The translations under genes and the position numbers were made by a program. The notes below the pieces were generated by a model. It made no database searches. It was not told the DNA's origin and saw only the letters and a program-made list of their open reading frames with translations. Positions 1 through 10,790 of a stretch of 64,000 nucleotides of DNA are shown piece by piece. Numbering within the stretch: position 1 is the first letter of the stretch; every line of letters starts with the position of its first letter. The stretch is from Rhinopithecus roxellana. Taxonomy: Eukaryota; Chordata; Mammalia; Primates; Cercopithecidae. The DNA lies in NCBI RefSeq assembly GCF_007565055.1, contig NC_044558.1:79261444-79325443 (forward strand). Direction: 5' to 3'.

Positions 1-165
1 CACTGGCCTTCCTGATGCCAGTAATTCAGTAAGTGTTTTACTGAATGAGTGGACCCACCGCTAATCAAGTGAGCAAGCTTGCTTCTGACACTCCCCAGTA
101 CTAGCAAAGACACTGTGTGTTGTGATCTTGCAACTGATCCAAAGGCGCATTAAGAATACAGCATT

Positions 166-424
166 GGCTGGGCGTGGTGGCTCACGCGAGTGGATCATTT
201 GAGGTCAGGAGTTTGAGACCATCCTGGCCAACACGGAGAAACCTTGTCTCTACTAAAAATACAAAAATTAGCTGGGTGTGGTGGTGTGTGCCTGTGATCC
301 CAGTTAGTAGTGAGGCTGAGGCACGAGAATCACTTGAACCCAGGAGGTGGAGGTTGCAGTGAGCTGAGATGGTGCCACTGCATTCCAGCCTGAGCAACAG
401 AGCAAGACTCTATCAAAACAAAAC
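166..424 (+). mobile_element. Alu SINE with internal 5' deletion
   Basis: The element opens with GGCTGGGCGTGGTGGCTCACGC and jumps directly to the block that begins GTGGATCATTTGAGGTCAGG, so about 30 bases of the left arm (the GTAATCCCAGCACTTTGGG region) are missing. The right arm continues through TGCAGTGAGCTGAGATGG and CTGCATTCCAGCCTGAGCAA to an A-rich tail containing CAAAAC. The deletion removes part of the region around the Pol III A and B boxes. An old Alu (S or J age) is likely. The tail runs straight into a purine tract. Confidence 0.92.
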
Positions 425-596
425 AGGAGGAGAAGGAGGAGGAGGAGAAGGAGAAGGAGAAGAAGAAGAAGAAAGAAGAAGAAGAAGAAGGAGAAGGAGA
501 AGGAGAAGGAGAAGGAGAGGGAGGGGGAGAAGGAGAGGGAGGGGGAGGGGGAGGGGAAAGGGAGGAGGAGGAGGAAGAGGAGGAGGAGGAGGAGAG
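425..596 (+). repeat. 172-bp uninterrupted polypurine tract (GAA/GGA)
   Basis: Every base from 425 to 596 is A or G. The tract moves from GGA/GAA to AAG triplets and then to G-rich blocks such as GGGAGGGGGAGGGGGAGGGG near 537-555. It sits at the 3' tail of the preceding Alu, a common birthplace of such simple repeats. Long mirror-like purine tracts can adopt triplex DNA, and the G-run cluster meets the usual G-quadruplex pattern. Translations of it (poly-Arg/Gly or Pro/Ser) are artefacts. Confidence 0.95.
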
Positions 597-910
597 CACT
601 GAGCCACCTGCGATGCTCATTTTGGAGAATTGTAGTTTAGCTTTTCTCCTGACCTAAGTGCCAGCACCATTGACAACATGCATGAAGGATATAACCTCAG
701 TCAGTAGCTGCAGAAAAGAAAGCGAGCATGAGCCATTTTTGACTCCAAGTATCATCATTTTTCACCTGCACATCTCCCAAATCTCCTAAATGGCCTCCCT
801 GATCTGACCATCTCCCTTCCCCCAGCTACTCTCCACCTAATAGCCAGGGGAACATGCAAATATGATCACCACACAAGAAATCCTCCACTGGCTTCCCATT
901 GTTCTTTTGC
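597..910. other. Unique sequence, no feature recognised
   Basis: No known repeat, RNA gene or open frame of note was recognised. It lies between the purine tract and an L1 remnant. Confidence 0.5.
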
Positions 911-1885
911 TTTTTCAGCTGTACTGAGAGATAATTTCATAAAAGTTGTATATATTTAAGGTGTACAGCTTGATAATTTGTTATACATAGATACTGTAAA
1001 GTGATTATCACAGTCAAGCTAATTAATACACCCATTGCCTCACAAAAGTAGCATTTTTATATGGGTGGTGAGAGCACTTAAGGTGCAACTTCTTAGCAAA
1101 TTTCAAGTAGAGAAGATAGAATTGTTAACTGTAGTCATCACACTGTGTATTCTATGTCTGGAATGTATTTATCTTGCATGACTGAAGCTCTGTGATCCTT
1201 GACCAACATTTTCCCATTTCCTCCACTCTCCAGCTCTAGGCAGCCACCATTTTACACTCTGTTTCCATGGGCTGGACTATTTTAGATTCCACATAGAATG
1301 GAAATCATATAGTATTTGTCTTTCTACATCTAGCTTATTCATTTAGTATAACATGTAGGTTCATCTATGTTGTCACAAATTGCAGGATTTCCTTCTGCAG
1401 TAAGGCTGAAAAATGTTATACTGTATGTATATATAAGATTTTCTTAACAGTCATCTATCAACAGACATTTAGGTTGTCGAGGCAGTTGTGAGTAATGCTG
1501 TAATGAACGTGAGAATGAAGATATCTCTTCAACATATTGATTTCCATCCTTTGAATATATACCCAGAATTGGGATTGCTGGATCATTGCATAGTTCTATT
1601 TTAATTTTTTGAGGAATCTACATAATGTTTTCCATAATGGTGGTACCAATTTACATTTCACGAATAGTGTGCAAGACTTCCCTGTTCTCTACATCCTTGC
1701 CAACATCTGTTATCCTTGGTCTCTTTGATAATAGCCATCCTAACAGGTGTGAGGTGATATCTCATTGCGATTTTGCTTTGCATTTTCCTAATAATTAGTG
1801 ATGTTGAGCACCTTCTCATATATGTTTTGGTCATTTTTACATCTTCCTTTAAGAAATGTCTGTTTAGGGCCTTTGCTTATTTCTC
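911..1885 (-). mobile_element. L1 remnant, 3' UTR and ORF2 C-terminal part
   Basis: Read on the plus strand this is the reverse complement of a mammalian-wide L1 3' end. It starts in the AT-rich 3' UTR, passes blocks such as ATTTTAGATTCCACATAGAA and GGGATTGCTGGATCAT, and ends in the ORF2 tail around GTGAGGTGATATCTCATTG. The element is 5'-truncated and has too many stops to encode anything. An L1MA/L1MB-age copy is inferred from divergence. Confidence 0.85.
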
Positions 1886-1894
1886 TTGAGATAT

Positions 1895-2290
1895 AATCCA
1901 AGTGCCTGAATCCATCCTACAACTACAGCATGAGTAGCTCCTGCTTATGGCCCCAGCCTCAGATCCACCACTCTTTGTGAATCACAAACCTCCTGCCATA
2001 CAGATCCACTTTCAGGTCCTCCAACCCCAACTCCTTCCAGCCACTGAGCCTTTGCACAGGCAGTTCCCTTTGACCTGACCATACCAAATCTCCGTATTAC
2101 AGGCTCTCAGGGCAATGTGTACCTCCTTTTCATTTTTGTGATGATATGAATAATGTGTGCAGCTCTCACTACTTGCTTTTTGAAGCACAATTTTACCGTA
2201 TGTACTGTTGTATTGTTAATGTCTGTCTCTGTGCCTGGTACTCAGATGGCAATCAACTACTAGTTGAATGAAAGAATGGTTGAATAATAA
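1895..2290 (+). mobile_element. L2 LINE 3' end
   Basis: Typical L2 phrases are present: CCTTTGCACAGGCAGTTCCC, a mid-UTR remnant, and the terminal TGCCTGGTACTCAG followed by a TTGAATGAAAGAATGG tail. Strongly diverged. Non-coding. Confidence 0.7.
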
Positions 2291-2440
2291 ATATCATATC
2301 CCAGGTACATTACAGGCATTATCCCTAACCTTTACAATAAAAGCCTGCAGTAGATTGTCTACATTTTCTGATTTTATAGAAGAAAATGCGGCTCAGATAA
2401 ATTAATTAAATTAACCAAGATTTCACAGATGTCAAGGTTC
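2291..2440 (-). mobile_element. MIR SINE fragment
   Basis: The core domain reads in reverse: ATTATCCCTAACCTTTACAA, then TTTTATAGAAGAAAATGCGG and CCAAGATTTCACAGATGTCA. These correspond to the MIR blocks for 'cattttacagatgaggaaac' and 'aaggtcacacagct'. Old and diverged. Confidence 0.65.
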
Positions 2441-2445
2441 CATAA

Positions 2446-3010
2446 ATGTCTATTAGGCCTAGATGATTTATAGTGTTTTATAGGTTGTATATATCCTTGT
2501 TAATTTTCAGCCCACTTGTTCCATAAATTACTGACAAAGGAGTACTGATGTGTCCAAGTGTAGTCGCGGATTCGTATATTTCCTCTTTCAGTTTTATTCA
2601 TTTTTCTTCATGTGTTTTGTAGCTCTGCTAATAGACACATTTATTCCTGTTATATCTCCTTGGTGAAATGACCATTTTATCCTAAGGTATTGACCTTCTA
2701 TAACCCTGATAATTTTCCTTGTTCTAAAGTCTACTCTTCCTGATATTAATTTAACTCATCTTTCTTTTGCTCTTTACTTGCAAGGCATATTTTCTGCTAG
2801 CCTTTTACTTTTAGCCTATTTATGTCATTATTTTAAAGCAGTTTCTTATAGATCACGTGTAATTGGTTCTTTCATGAATTCATCCTATGATCTCTATCTT
2901 CCGGTTGGTGGGGTAAGATCATTTAGATTTTATGTAAGTGTTGATAAGATTACATTTAGATTTACCATTTTATTACGTGTTTTGTTCGTCCCTTCTTGTG
3001 TTTATTTTAT
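2446..3010 (-). mobile_element. Old L1 ORF2 fragment
   Basis: The plus strand matches the complement of the L1 ORF2 5' half: GGTGAAATGACCATTTTATC, TTGACCTTCTATAACCCTG and the pattern ending in AGATCATTTAGATTTTATG. Highly eroded, L1M-age. The open frame at 2778-3077 on the plus strand is antisense to this LINE and is not a gene. Confidence 0.65.
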
Positions 3011-3079
3011 AAAAAAACTACTTAAGAAAATCAGCAAAAAACGTTATTACTCAAGTGTCTGGAAAGGTGGAAGCTGACT

Positions 3080-3345
3080 GATCTATGTTGGCTTTGACTG
3101 GACCACTCTGCCTCATTTGTCTTTCATACTCCTCCTGGGACACTGGACCATTCTTTCCTTGTTCTTCTCGTAGAGCAGGCAGAAGTTCAAAAAGCAAGTG
3201 AAAACACACAAGGCTTCCTAAAGCCTAGGCTTTGATTGGGCAAAGCAACACTACCTCTTCACTCTGTTGGGCAATGCAAGGAGGAAAACTGAACCCAAAT
3301 TCAAGGAGCCTGCATACATACTTCTGCTCTAGGGGAAGGACATGG
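3080..3345. repeat. Old interspersed-repeat-like segment, family unassigned
   Basis: The block with CTCCTGGGACACTGG, GAAAACACACAAGGCTTCCT and TGTTGGGCAATGCAAGGAGG resembles a mammalian repeat carrying a 'ttggccaaagcaagtcacatggcc' motif. I could not settle the family. From 3345 to 3730 I see only unique-looking AT-rich sequence. Confidence 0.35.
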
Positions 3346-3732
3346 TAAGTCAAATGACAAAGGAACCAACAAATCAGTCTACCATAGTCCTGTAACCAGA
3401 TAACTAGACATAGTTAGATGGACCACATACTAGGTTGATGTCCAACAACACCTACAATAGACATAGAGAGGAAAGTTTGATTATAAACAGTAAGTTATAT
3501 TGAGGACCCAGTTCAAAGTCTGGGCCACAATGACCAATTAACGCATGACCATTGTTATTTTTATCATTACAATGAGTAACTAAAGTCACCAAAGACAGCA
3601 CGTTCCATCCAATAGTTGTATACTAAGAGGAAAGACAGAAGGTATGCTATTTATACCTTTCTTGGTAATGGTAAGAATTATTGATTATTTTTGTCTTCCA
3701 TACCAGGCAGTTAGATGTCAATGTCTCTAGAG

Positions 3733-3936
3733 CTGTGCTATTTCATGTGTTAGCTTCAATATCCATATGGCCATCTAACTTGAAATTAATTTTAAAAATA
3801 AAAATTTAATTCCTTGGTTGCACCAGCCACATTTCAGTGCCTTGGTTGCCACAAGTGACTATTGGCTACCATATTGGATAGCATGGGTATAGAATGTTTA
3901 CATTGTTGCACAAGGCTCTGTTGGACAACACCCCTC
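3733..3936 (-). mobile_element. MER5-type hAT-Charlie MITE
   Basis: The segment has two outer blocks related to the MER5A terminal region around an AT-rich centre (AATTAATTTTAAAAATAAAA). TGGCTACCATATTGGATAGC and CTCTGTTGGACAACAC match the 'tggctaccatattggacagc' and 'ctattggacagcac' ends. Length is close to the usual roughly 190 bp. Non-autonomous and encodes nothing. Confidence 0.82.
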
Positions 3937-4943
3937 TGGAGCATTACAGTATTACAGGAGGCTTTCATGAAGCCTCTTTTGATGTGACCACTGTAGAACC
4001 TATAGGGATAAAAGTGGTCACAGAATCAGCACTGGTTTTTAAGTTGACAAGTCAGCATCAGTTGCTCATGTAATACTGTCATCTACTCTGCATCCTGTAG
4101 TTACACCAAAATGTATTTTGATTAATATTTGGGGAGAGAAAATGATAATGAAAACTGTAAAAAATAATAAAATAATACGATGTGTGGTGTAAAAGAATGA
4201 GAAAATGACTTTTTCAAACAATAATGAAATAATTTAATACAGAAAGCTGAGTACAAGTTGGAACATCTCTTCCTAGGAAGCACTATCATTTAAAACGTGA
4301 CTTTCTCAAGCATATAACTCTGTAGAAAGAAATCTGAAAAATCTATACTAATTCTATGTATCATGTTGAGACTCGATCAAAATGGAAAGAAATAATTTGT
4401 GTAGTATACCATAAAACTAATCTTTCCCATCACACACATTTTTATTGGTGGAAGGATGGGAACTTATGGAATATTGAGGGTATCTGAGAAGAGGATGCCT
4501 AGGTACTTATAATCAGACCCAAGAAATGTTAATATGATTTAATACCAGCTCTATTAGAACCAAGCTCTCACCTGTTTCATGCAAATAATTTACGTCTTAA
4601 TGGCTTAAACACTTTACCTCCCACTGTGTTTTAAATCAAACTTAAATTTGTATCCCTCTTTTTTAGAATACTATGTATTTTACCTTCACTTAGAGATGGC
4701 TGTATGAATTATGAAAAGTTTCAAACTCGAAAGCAATCCTAGCCTAATCTTTAAAGTTTATCAGAAAAAAAATTGAGCCAAGCAGATAGAAAAGGGATAT
4801 AATTATTCTGATTTATGGTATACATTCTCTGTGTCTCACTTAACCACTCTTATCCCTTACAAAAGAGAATTCAGCAGAATTATGTAGCCAAGACAGATAT
4901 CACTTTCTTCAGCTTCTTTTTATTTCTCAGTAAAATATTGTCA
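3937..4943. other. Unique AT-rich sequence, no feature recognised
   Basis: About 1 kb with A/T-rich runs (for example near 4160-4190) but no recognisable repeat, RNA or exon. Confidence 0.5.
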
Positions 4944-5155
4944 TGTTCTGAATGTTGTTGTCCCCCACCCCAAATTCATATATTGAAACCTAACCCTCAA
5001 TGCAACAGTGTTCAAAAGTGGGGCTTTTAGGAGATGATTAGGTCATGAAGGCAGAGTCCTCATGAATGGAATCAGTGCCCCGGTGAAAGAGGCCCCAGGG
5101 AGCTCATTAGTCCCTTCCACCACGTAAAGACACAGCAAGAAGCCACATCTCGCTT
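4944..5155 (+). mobile_element. MLT1 solo LTR, 5' half (ERVL-MaLR)
   Basis: It begins near TGTTCTGAATGTTGTTGTCC and continues CATATATTGAAACCTAACCC, GTGGGGCTTTTAGGAGATGA and AATCAGTGCCCCGGTGAAAG. It stops after the CCACCACGTAAAGACACAGC block, so the 3' half, including the usual polyadenylation region, is absent. Non-coding relic of an old LTR retroelement. Confidence 0.85.
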
Positions 5156-5244
5156 TTTGTTTTCTTCTTTGGTCTTTTGATGCAGGGTATGTAAAGATAG
5201 TTCGTTGTTCTTATTTTTTCATAAATAAAAATAACGTCCTTAAC

Positions 5245-5685
5245 ATTATGATTGCATTGTGTTTGGCATTTTAAGAAACTGCCAAACTGTTTTTACAAAG
5301 TGGTTATACCATTTTACATTCCCACCAGCAGGATCTGAGAGTTGGAGTGCCTCCACATACTGGCTAATACTTGGGAAGGTCAGTTTTCATTCTAGGCACT
5401 CTAAAAGATGTGTAGTGGTATCTCACTGTGGATTTAATTTTCTTAATATCTCATTTTCTTAATATCTCATGATGTTAAACCATGTGCTTAATTTGCCATC
5501 TGTACATCTTGTTTAGTACAATGCTTTCTCAAATAACTTGCTCATATTTAAGTGGGTTGTTTGTTTTCTTATTAAGTTTTGAGGGTTCTTTATATATTCT
5601 GAATACAACTCATTTATTAAATATGTGATTTTTCAATTATTTTTCACAGTCTGAGACTTGTCTTTTTTCCCCTTAGTTTTAGCAG
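5245..5685 (-). mobile_element. Old L1 ORF2 3' fragment
   Basis: Complement of L1 ORF2 C-terminal sequence: AAGAAACTGCCAAACTG, TTTTACATTCCCACCAGCAG, GTGTAGTGGTATCTCACTG and AGGGTTCTTTATATATTCTG in the expected order. A 17-bp unit (TTTTCTTAATATCTCAT type) is tandemly duplicated near 5436-5470. L1M age. Confidence 0.85.
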
Positions 5686-5895
5686 TCTTTGCTATTAGAA
5701 ACCACTCTTGCAGATAAAAGATGGGAAAAGGTGAATTTTCAAACTGCATCAAGGGTATTTTGTCAGTAATGGGTTTTGGAGTAAAGTAAAAATTAATAAT
5801 AGCTCTTGCTTTATTTAGTTAGTGTATTTTTTCTGGAATATTTGACACTGGCTATAATTTAAAATAGGAAGCCATTTACCTGTAGTTTTTGATGA

Positions 5896-6168
5896 AGCTG
5901 CAATGGCAATCAAATTAAAAAACAATATTCTTTTTAAAAAACAGTACTAGAACAATGTAACAGCCATACGCAAAAAATAAATTTTGATCCACATTTCATG
6001 CTATATGCAAAGATTAACTCAAAATGGATCTCAAATATAAATATGAAATCTAAAACTACTGAACTTCTTGAAAAAAAGTGAGAAAAACTTTTGCATCCTT
6101 GAGTTAGTCTAAGTTTTCTCGGGTACAATACAGAGTATGATTCATTAAAAAAAAAAAAAAAAAAAAAA
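5896..6168 (+). mobile_element. L1 ORF2 internal fragment ending in an A-run
   Basis: The plus strand carries CAGCCATACGCAAAAAATAA, GATTAACTCAAAATGGATCT and ACTTCTTGAAAAAAAGTGAG, which belong to the central ORF2 region. It runs into about 22 As at 6147-6168. The A-run falls where ORF2 is itself A-rich, so I do not read it as a retroposition tail. No intact frame. Confidence 0.75.
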
Positions 6169-6469
6169 CCTTGGGGAAGTGTTACTCACCTGGATTATGA
6201 TGTAAATGTACCCTCTATAGTTGTGCAGTACACAACCTGCACATCTGTATTTGGTGGCCCTGCATCTGTGCCTTTGTTAGGATGAAAAGAAGAGAAGTAA
6301 CTATTCTAAAGTCTTTATGCTGAGTTGGAGACATAATTCAACTTTGGCTCACCAGCATCAAAAGTGCCTTAAAAGTAAGTACAGTTTAGGACTGCATTTG
6401 CTTGCACGGAAATGGCACTGGTCTAAGAATTCTGAGACTTTCAATCTTTTTTCCTTTTTGGTACCATCT

Positions 6470-6585
6470 TGGGAAGATTGAGCAACTCGCATCCATTCTC
6501 TGAACCTCAGTTTTACCATCTACGAAAATGAGGAGAATGGACTAGATGTACTCTAAGGGCCCTCTGAGACCAGCTTTTCCTTGAG
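6470..6585 (+). mobile_element. MIR-family SINE fragment
   Basis: CTCTGAACCTCAGTTTTACC and ATGTACTCTAAGGGCCCTC match the MIR/MIR3 core and tail. The surrounding stretches 6169-6470 and 6586-7070 hold nothing I recognise. Confidence 0.6.
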
Positions 6586-7077
6586 GGCAGAAGAAGAGTG
6601 GAAGCTCTGAAGTGAGGCCTGGGCTGATCCACCAATACTGTCACGCCCTGCTGAGGGGCTGCTGCTGTGCCCAGCTAGGACATGCCCACAGAAGGTGGGT
6701 ACCAATCCTGACTGTCACACATGTGCAAAGTGCCCAATGAGAGGTAGAGGATGTTTCCTGGAGTCACTAAGCTAATAACGCATAGGGTTGTGTTTTCAGT
6801 CCAAGAATCTAAATTCCAAAGCAGATGATCATGCCCCCTATGATGCTGCTTCCTCCAGCTCCGTAACCTGATGCTCAAATAGTTCAGCCTCCCCAAACTA
6901 GTCTTTGTATCTCTGCCTCAGAAACCATCATGCTCTATAAACTTGGACTCCCCTCTGCATTGCACGCTGGTCAGCGCCTCGGGCAGAAAGCTGGAACAAC
7001 TGCAAGACTCACCACAGGCATTTCTCTTTTTACAGGAATCACAGTATTCCACTGCCTAATGTCCAATGTCTGAAAAC

Positions 7078-7145
7078 ATTAATATATATATAATCATATA
7101 AATATATTAATATATAAAAATGAAGAAATATTTTATTTATACATA
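7078..7145. repeat. AT-rich low-complexity tract
   Basis: TA-dominated run (ATTAATATATATATAATCAT onward) directly before a Tigger-type element. Simple sequence with no coding content. Confidence 0.8.
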
Positions 7146-7151
7146 TGTGTA

Positions 7152-7832
7152 CAGTGATGCATCATTTAATGATGGGGATGCATTGTGAGAAATCTGTCAT
7201 TAGGAGATTTTGTCATTGTGTGAACATTACAGAGTACTTACACAAACCTGGACAGGACTAGCCTACTACACACCCAGGCTATATGGAACAGTCTGTCACT
7301 CCTAGGCTACAAGTCTCGCAGCATGTTACTGTACTGAATACTGCAGGTGATTGCAACATAATAGTAAGTATTTGTGTAGCTAAACATAGAAAAGGTACAG
7401 TAATAACATGCTATAAAAGAAGAAAATGGTACACATGTGTGGGGTACTTACCATGAATGAAGCTTATAGGACTGGCAGTTGCTCTGGGTGTCAGTGAGTG
7501 AGGGGTGAGTGAATGTGAGGCCCAGAGCATTACCATATACTACTACAGACTTTGTAAACACTGTACACCTAGGCAATGTTAAGTTTATTTATTTTTCCTT
7601 CAATAAGTTAACCATAACGTACTACACAATCATTTGCTTTACAAGCTTTTACTTTTTAAAAACATGCAGACTCTTTTTAATAAACCTTAGCTTGAAACAC
7701 ATATTGTACAGCTGTACAAAAGTATTTTCTTTCTTTGTATCCTTATTCTACAAGCATTTTAATTTAATTTTATTAGTTTTTAAACTTTCTATTGAAAACT
7801 AAGACAGAAGCACGCATATTAGCCTAGGCTGC
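7152..7832. mobile_element. Tigger2/MER2-type DNA transposon remnant
   Basis: The left end CAGTGATGCATCATTTAATG follows a TA dinucleotide at 7150-7151, as expected for Tc1/mariner target duplication. The interior carries GCCTACTACACACCCAGGCT, GCATGTTACTGTACTGAATA, ACTTACCATGAATGAAGC and TTGTACAGCTGTACAAAAGT, in the order I remember for MER2/Tigger2. It breaks off at about 7832 after ATTAGCCTAGGC, so the far inverted terminus is missing. The open frame at 7509-7802 follows non-coding transposon sequence. Confidence 0.8.
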
Positions 7833-9084
7833 ATTTTCCTTACAGGAGATGTTCCATTTGAAAGAGTTTCCAAAATTCAAAAGAACCAGGGAAGGGGAGA
7901 GAAGAAATGACAAAAAACTTGCTGTCACCCTCAGATATACTGATGTCATTCAACCTCCCCTCCAAGGAGAGAAAATGACCAAAATATTTAACATTGGCAG
8001 AGCCACACTGACGTCTACTAGCTACAAATGGTAGCGTTTTCTTTCCAATCTGACCTGCAAGAAAAATATTCAGGTTGACAGCTGACTGGAGTAAGAGGAG
8101 AGCTTTCCCTTCAATTATATCTTCAATGGTATCTATGTTGGACAAGAATTTGTCTTTCTCCCTTAATTCATTCTTCATGAGATGGAGCATTCAGGGAAAT
8201 TAACTGTAATCATAAGGGAAGGCTGACTTACAAAAGCAAAAATAAAAAAAAAAAAATCTCAGAGGAAAATATGTACTTAAAAGTTGCCAAAGGATACAAA
8301 TTATGTTGTTTTTCTGTCGTATGAACAATTAGTACAGTCAGAGAAGGAGCTAATCCCCAAAATAAGACCTACATTCATAGCTCATTTTCAAAATGACATT
8401 AAGTAGGATCTCTTATTTACAACATCGCTCTGCTCTTTCTTGCTTTCAAACTTTAATAAAAACTAAAGATGCACTGAAGACACAGCTCATAAAGAACTTT
8501 GGTGCAGTAGTTTATGTCCAGAGAAGAGAGGAGAAAACAAAGATATTTACATTTCGGATCCATTTATACAATACAATGCACAGGAGTCTAACTCTGCCAT
8601 TGGGTATCCACAATTCTAACCAACAAATGGGGATTTTTAGCTTGTGCGTGCCTTTTGGAAATTGTCATTGAAAGATAAAATAAATTGTATTTTAATGTTG
8701 GGGACTTACAAAGCCACCTCCATCTTGGCTGCTAACTACTGTTGGAAAATGTTTCCCAGAGCAAATCTGGCTTCACCAACTACACAGAAAATCTTATGGG
8801 AAACATGGATGAAACCTCATAGCTGTATTGCATGGTAAATGATACCGCATTGTTGATACCATCACACCAACACACAATTCCCAAATAGACATAAAAAGAG
8901 TAACGTACCTTTTACTTCTGTACAAACTCCTCACTTTCCAGACAGCTATTTCATCAACCACTGTAGTTAGAGGACTTCTACTGAAAATTGACATGGGCAT
9001 GGAATGAAAGCAAAAAAAAGTTTATCATTTTGAAGGGAAAATACAGTGCAGAGAAAAACAGGGACAGGTGTACTAGTGAGACTT
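7833..9084. other. Unique sequence, no feature recognised
   Basis: Several short open frames on both strands overlap each other (for example 7840-8190 minus and 8393-8671 plus). None shows a domain, repeated motif or convincing splice context. Confidence 0.45.
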
Positions 9085-9662
9085 TACCCCCAACTCATGT
9101 GATCTTGTACAATCATGACGTGTCTCTGCAGTTTCATATGTAAAGTTCCTGCCACACTCTGGCTGGCAGAACAAAGGACCCCCAAAGTGGTCCCCACCAT
9201 AGTCCCCGGAATCTGTGAGTATGTTAGGTTACATGGCAGAGGAGAACCAAGGTTGCCAATAAAATTAATATTCCTAATCAGCTGACATTGAGATGGGAGA
9301 TTATTGTGGATAATCTTGGTGAATCCAGTGCAACACAAGGGTCCTTAAAAATGGGAAAAGGAGGCAGAAGAGGAGGTTCAAGTGATACGATATAAGAAGG
9401 ACTTGAGCCACTGTGGCTGGCTTTGAAGATGGAGGAAGGTGCTACAAACCAAAGAATGTAAGCAGCCTCTAGAAGGTGAAAAGATGTGGGAAATGGACTC
9501 CCTGAAGAGCCTCCAGAGGGAAGACAGCCCTGCCAACACCCTGAGTTTAGTCCAGTGGAACCCATATTGAACTTCTGTCCTATAGACCATACAATAATAA
9601 ATTTGTGTTGTTTTAAGTCACTACGTTAGTGGTAATGTGTTACAGCAGAATAGGAAACTAAC
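9085..9662 (+). mobile_element. MLT1 solo LTR, long subfamily
   Basis: The 3' part is diagnostic: CCTGCCAACACCCTGAGTTT, an ATAATAAATTTGTGTTG block containing the polyadenylation signal, then TGTTACAGCAGAATAGGAAAC. Upstream, ACAAAGGACCCCCAAAGTGG and GACATTGAGATGGGAG fit the U3 of an MLT1D-to-K type LTR. No internal retroviral region lies beside it. Confidence 0.85.
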
Positions 9663-10790
9663 ACACTCATATACACAGATCAAAAGAATTTCTGTATCAC
9701 AGAAAACCATATACACGAAAGAGCTCTGAAGGGTAGAAAGTATTGAGCAAGCAAGATTTTCTTCATATTGCTGCAAATCAGTATCCACTAGTGAGCGACA
9801 CAGTAAGCAATACATAGGTATCTTTTGACTTGATGTAGAATGACGGTGAGGTATTTTATGGTAGATAAAAGGACATTCTTTGCAACGATGAGCAATTATA
9901 AATAATTTGAATTTGTCAGCATTCTTACAGTTTCAAGTGACAGAACTCCAAATTAGAGGGTTTAAAAAAAAAAAAAGGAAAATCCTCGGCTCATGTATTA
10001 AAATCTTCTGGAATAAGTATATCTGAATCTATAGTAAAATAAATTTTAAAATGTCTTTTTGTCTCTACTTCTTTGTTAGTGTCTCCATCTTCAAAGGCTC
10101 TTTTCCCATGGTGACTCTCAGCAGCTCCAAACCCATCACCTTTTTTTCCCAGCAATTTCAAAGCAAAGAAAACGTTCTTGACCCCCAAATTCCATTAAGA
10201 TATCCAAGCTTAATCTAATCTATGTGTCCAGGGGATTAACAAAGCTGAGTGTCCAGGCCTGAGTCCTAGGGCCACGCCACCTTGGGGCCATGGAGTCCAT
10301 CAATCCCACTTTCATAAGCAAAGGGCTGTTGTGGGAAGTGGGGGTGTGAAACTGGTTCCTCGGGAGGAAGTGGCGAGGTTACTCTTAGTTTCTTAAGAGA
10401 GACACAGATAGCGGGAAAAAGCATTGTTCTCACTTTACAGTGATGGAAAGCTAGACCAAACACCATGCTGTCAACTTTTCTCAAACCCAACAGAGAGCTA
10501 AGTTCACAAAGCAAACAATGGGACCTCAAATCCAGGGAGAAGCAGGAAACGTAAGTATAGACAAAGTGTGAACCTGGACTTAAACAAGGCAGATGCCTGT
10601 GGACACCAGTAAGGGGAGGCTGGCTGGGATGATTGGCAAACGGTGAAAGCCAAGAGCACATTGGTGAGATAGTGTGAAGTCACCGACCACCATAGAAATC
10701 CAGAGTCTGAACTGCCTTCGAGGTTTTTCTCCAAAAACGCTAACAGGCACTCACACAAAACATTCAAAATGAGAGTTCTAAGGAAGTCTC
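9663..10790. other. Unique sequence, no feature recognised
   Basis: Contains a 12-13 A run near 9963. The minus-strand open frame at 10266-10661 has no recognisable domain and shows no retroposon signature. Confidence 0.45.

Noticed and set aside
330..620. Poly-Ser/Pro and poly-Arg/Gly frames
   Set aside because: They are translations of the polypurine simple repeat.
5245..6168. A further 5'-inverted L1 made of the minus and plus pieces here
   Set aside because: The two pieces are 200 bp apart, the plus part ends inside ORF2 rather than at a 3' UTR, and no shared target duplication is visible.
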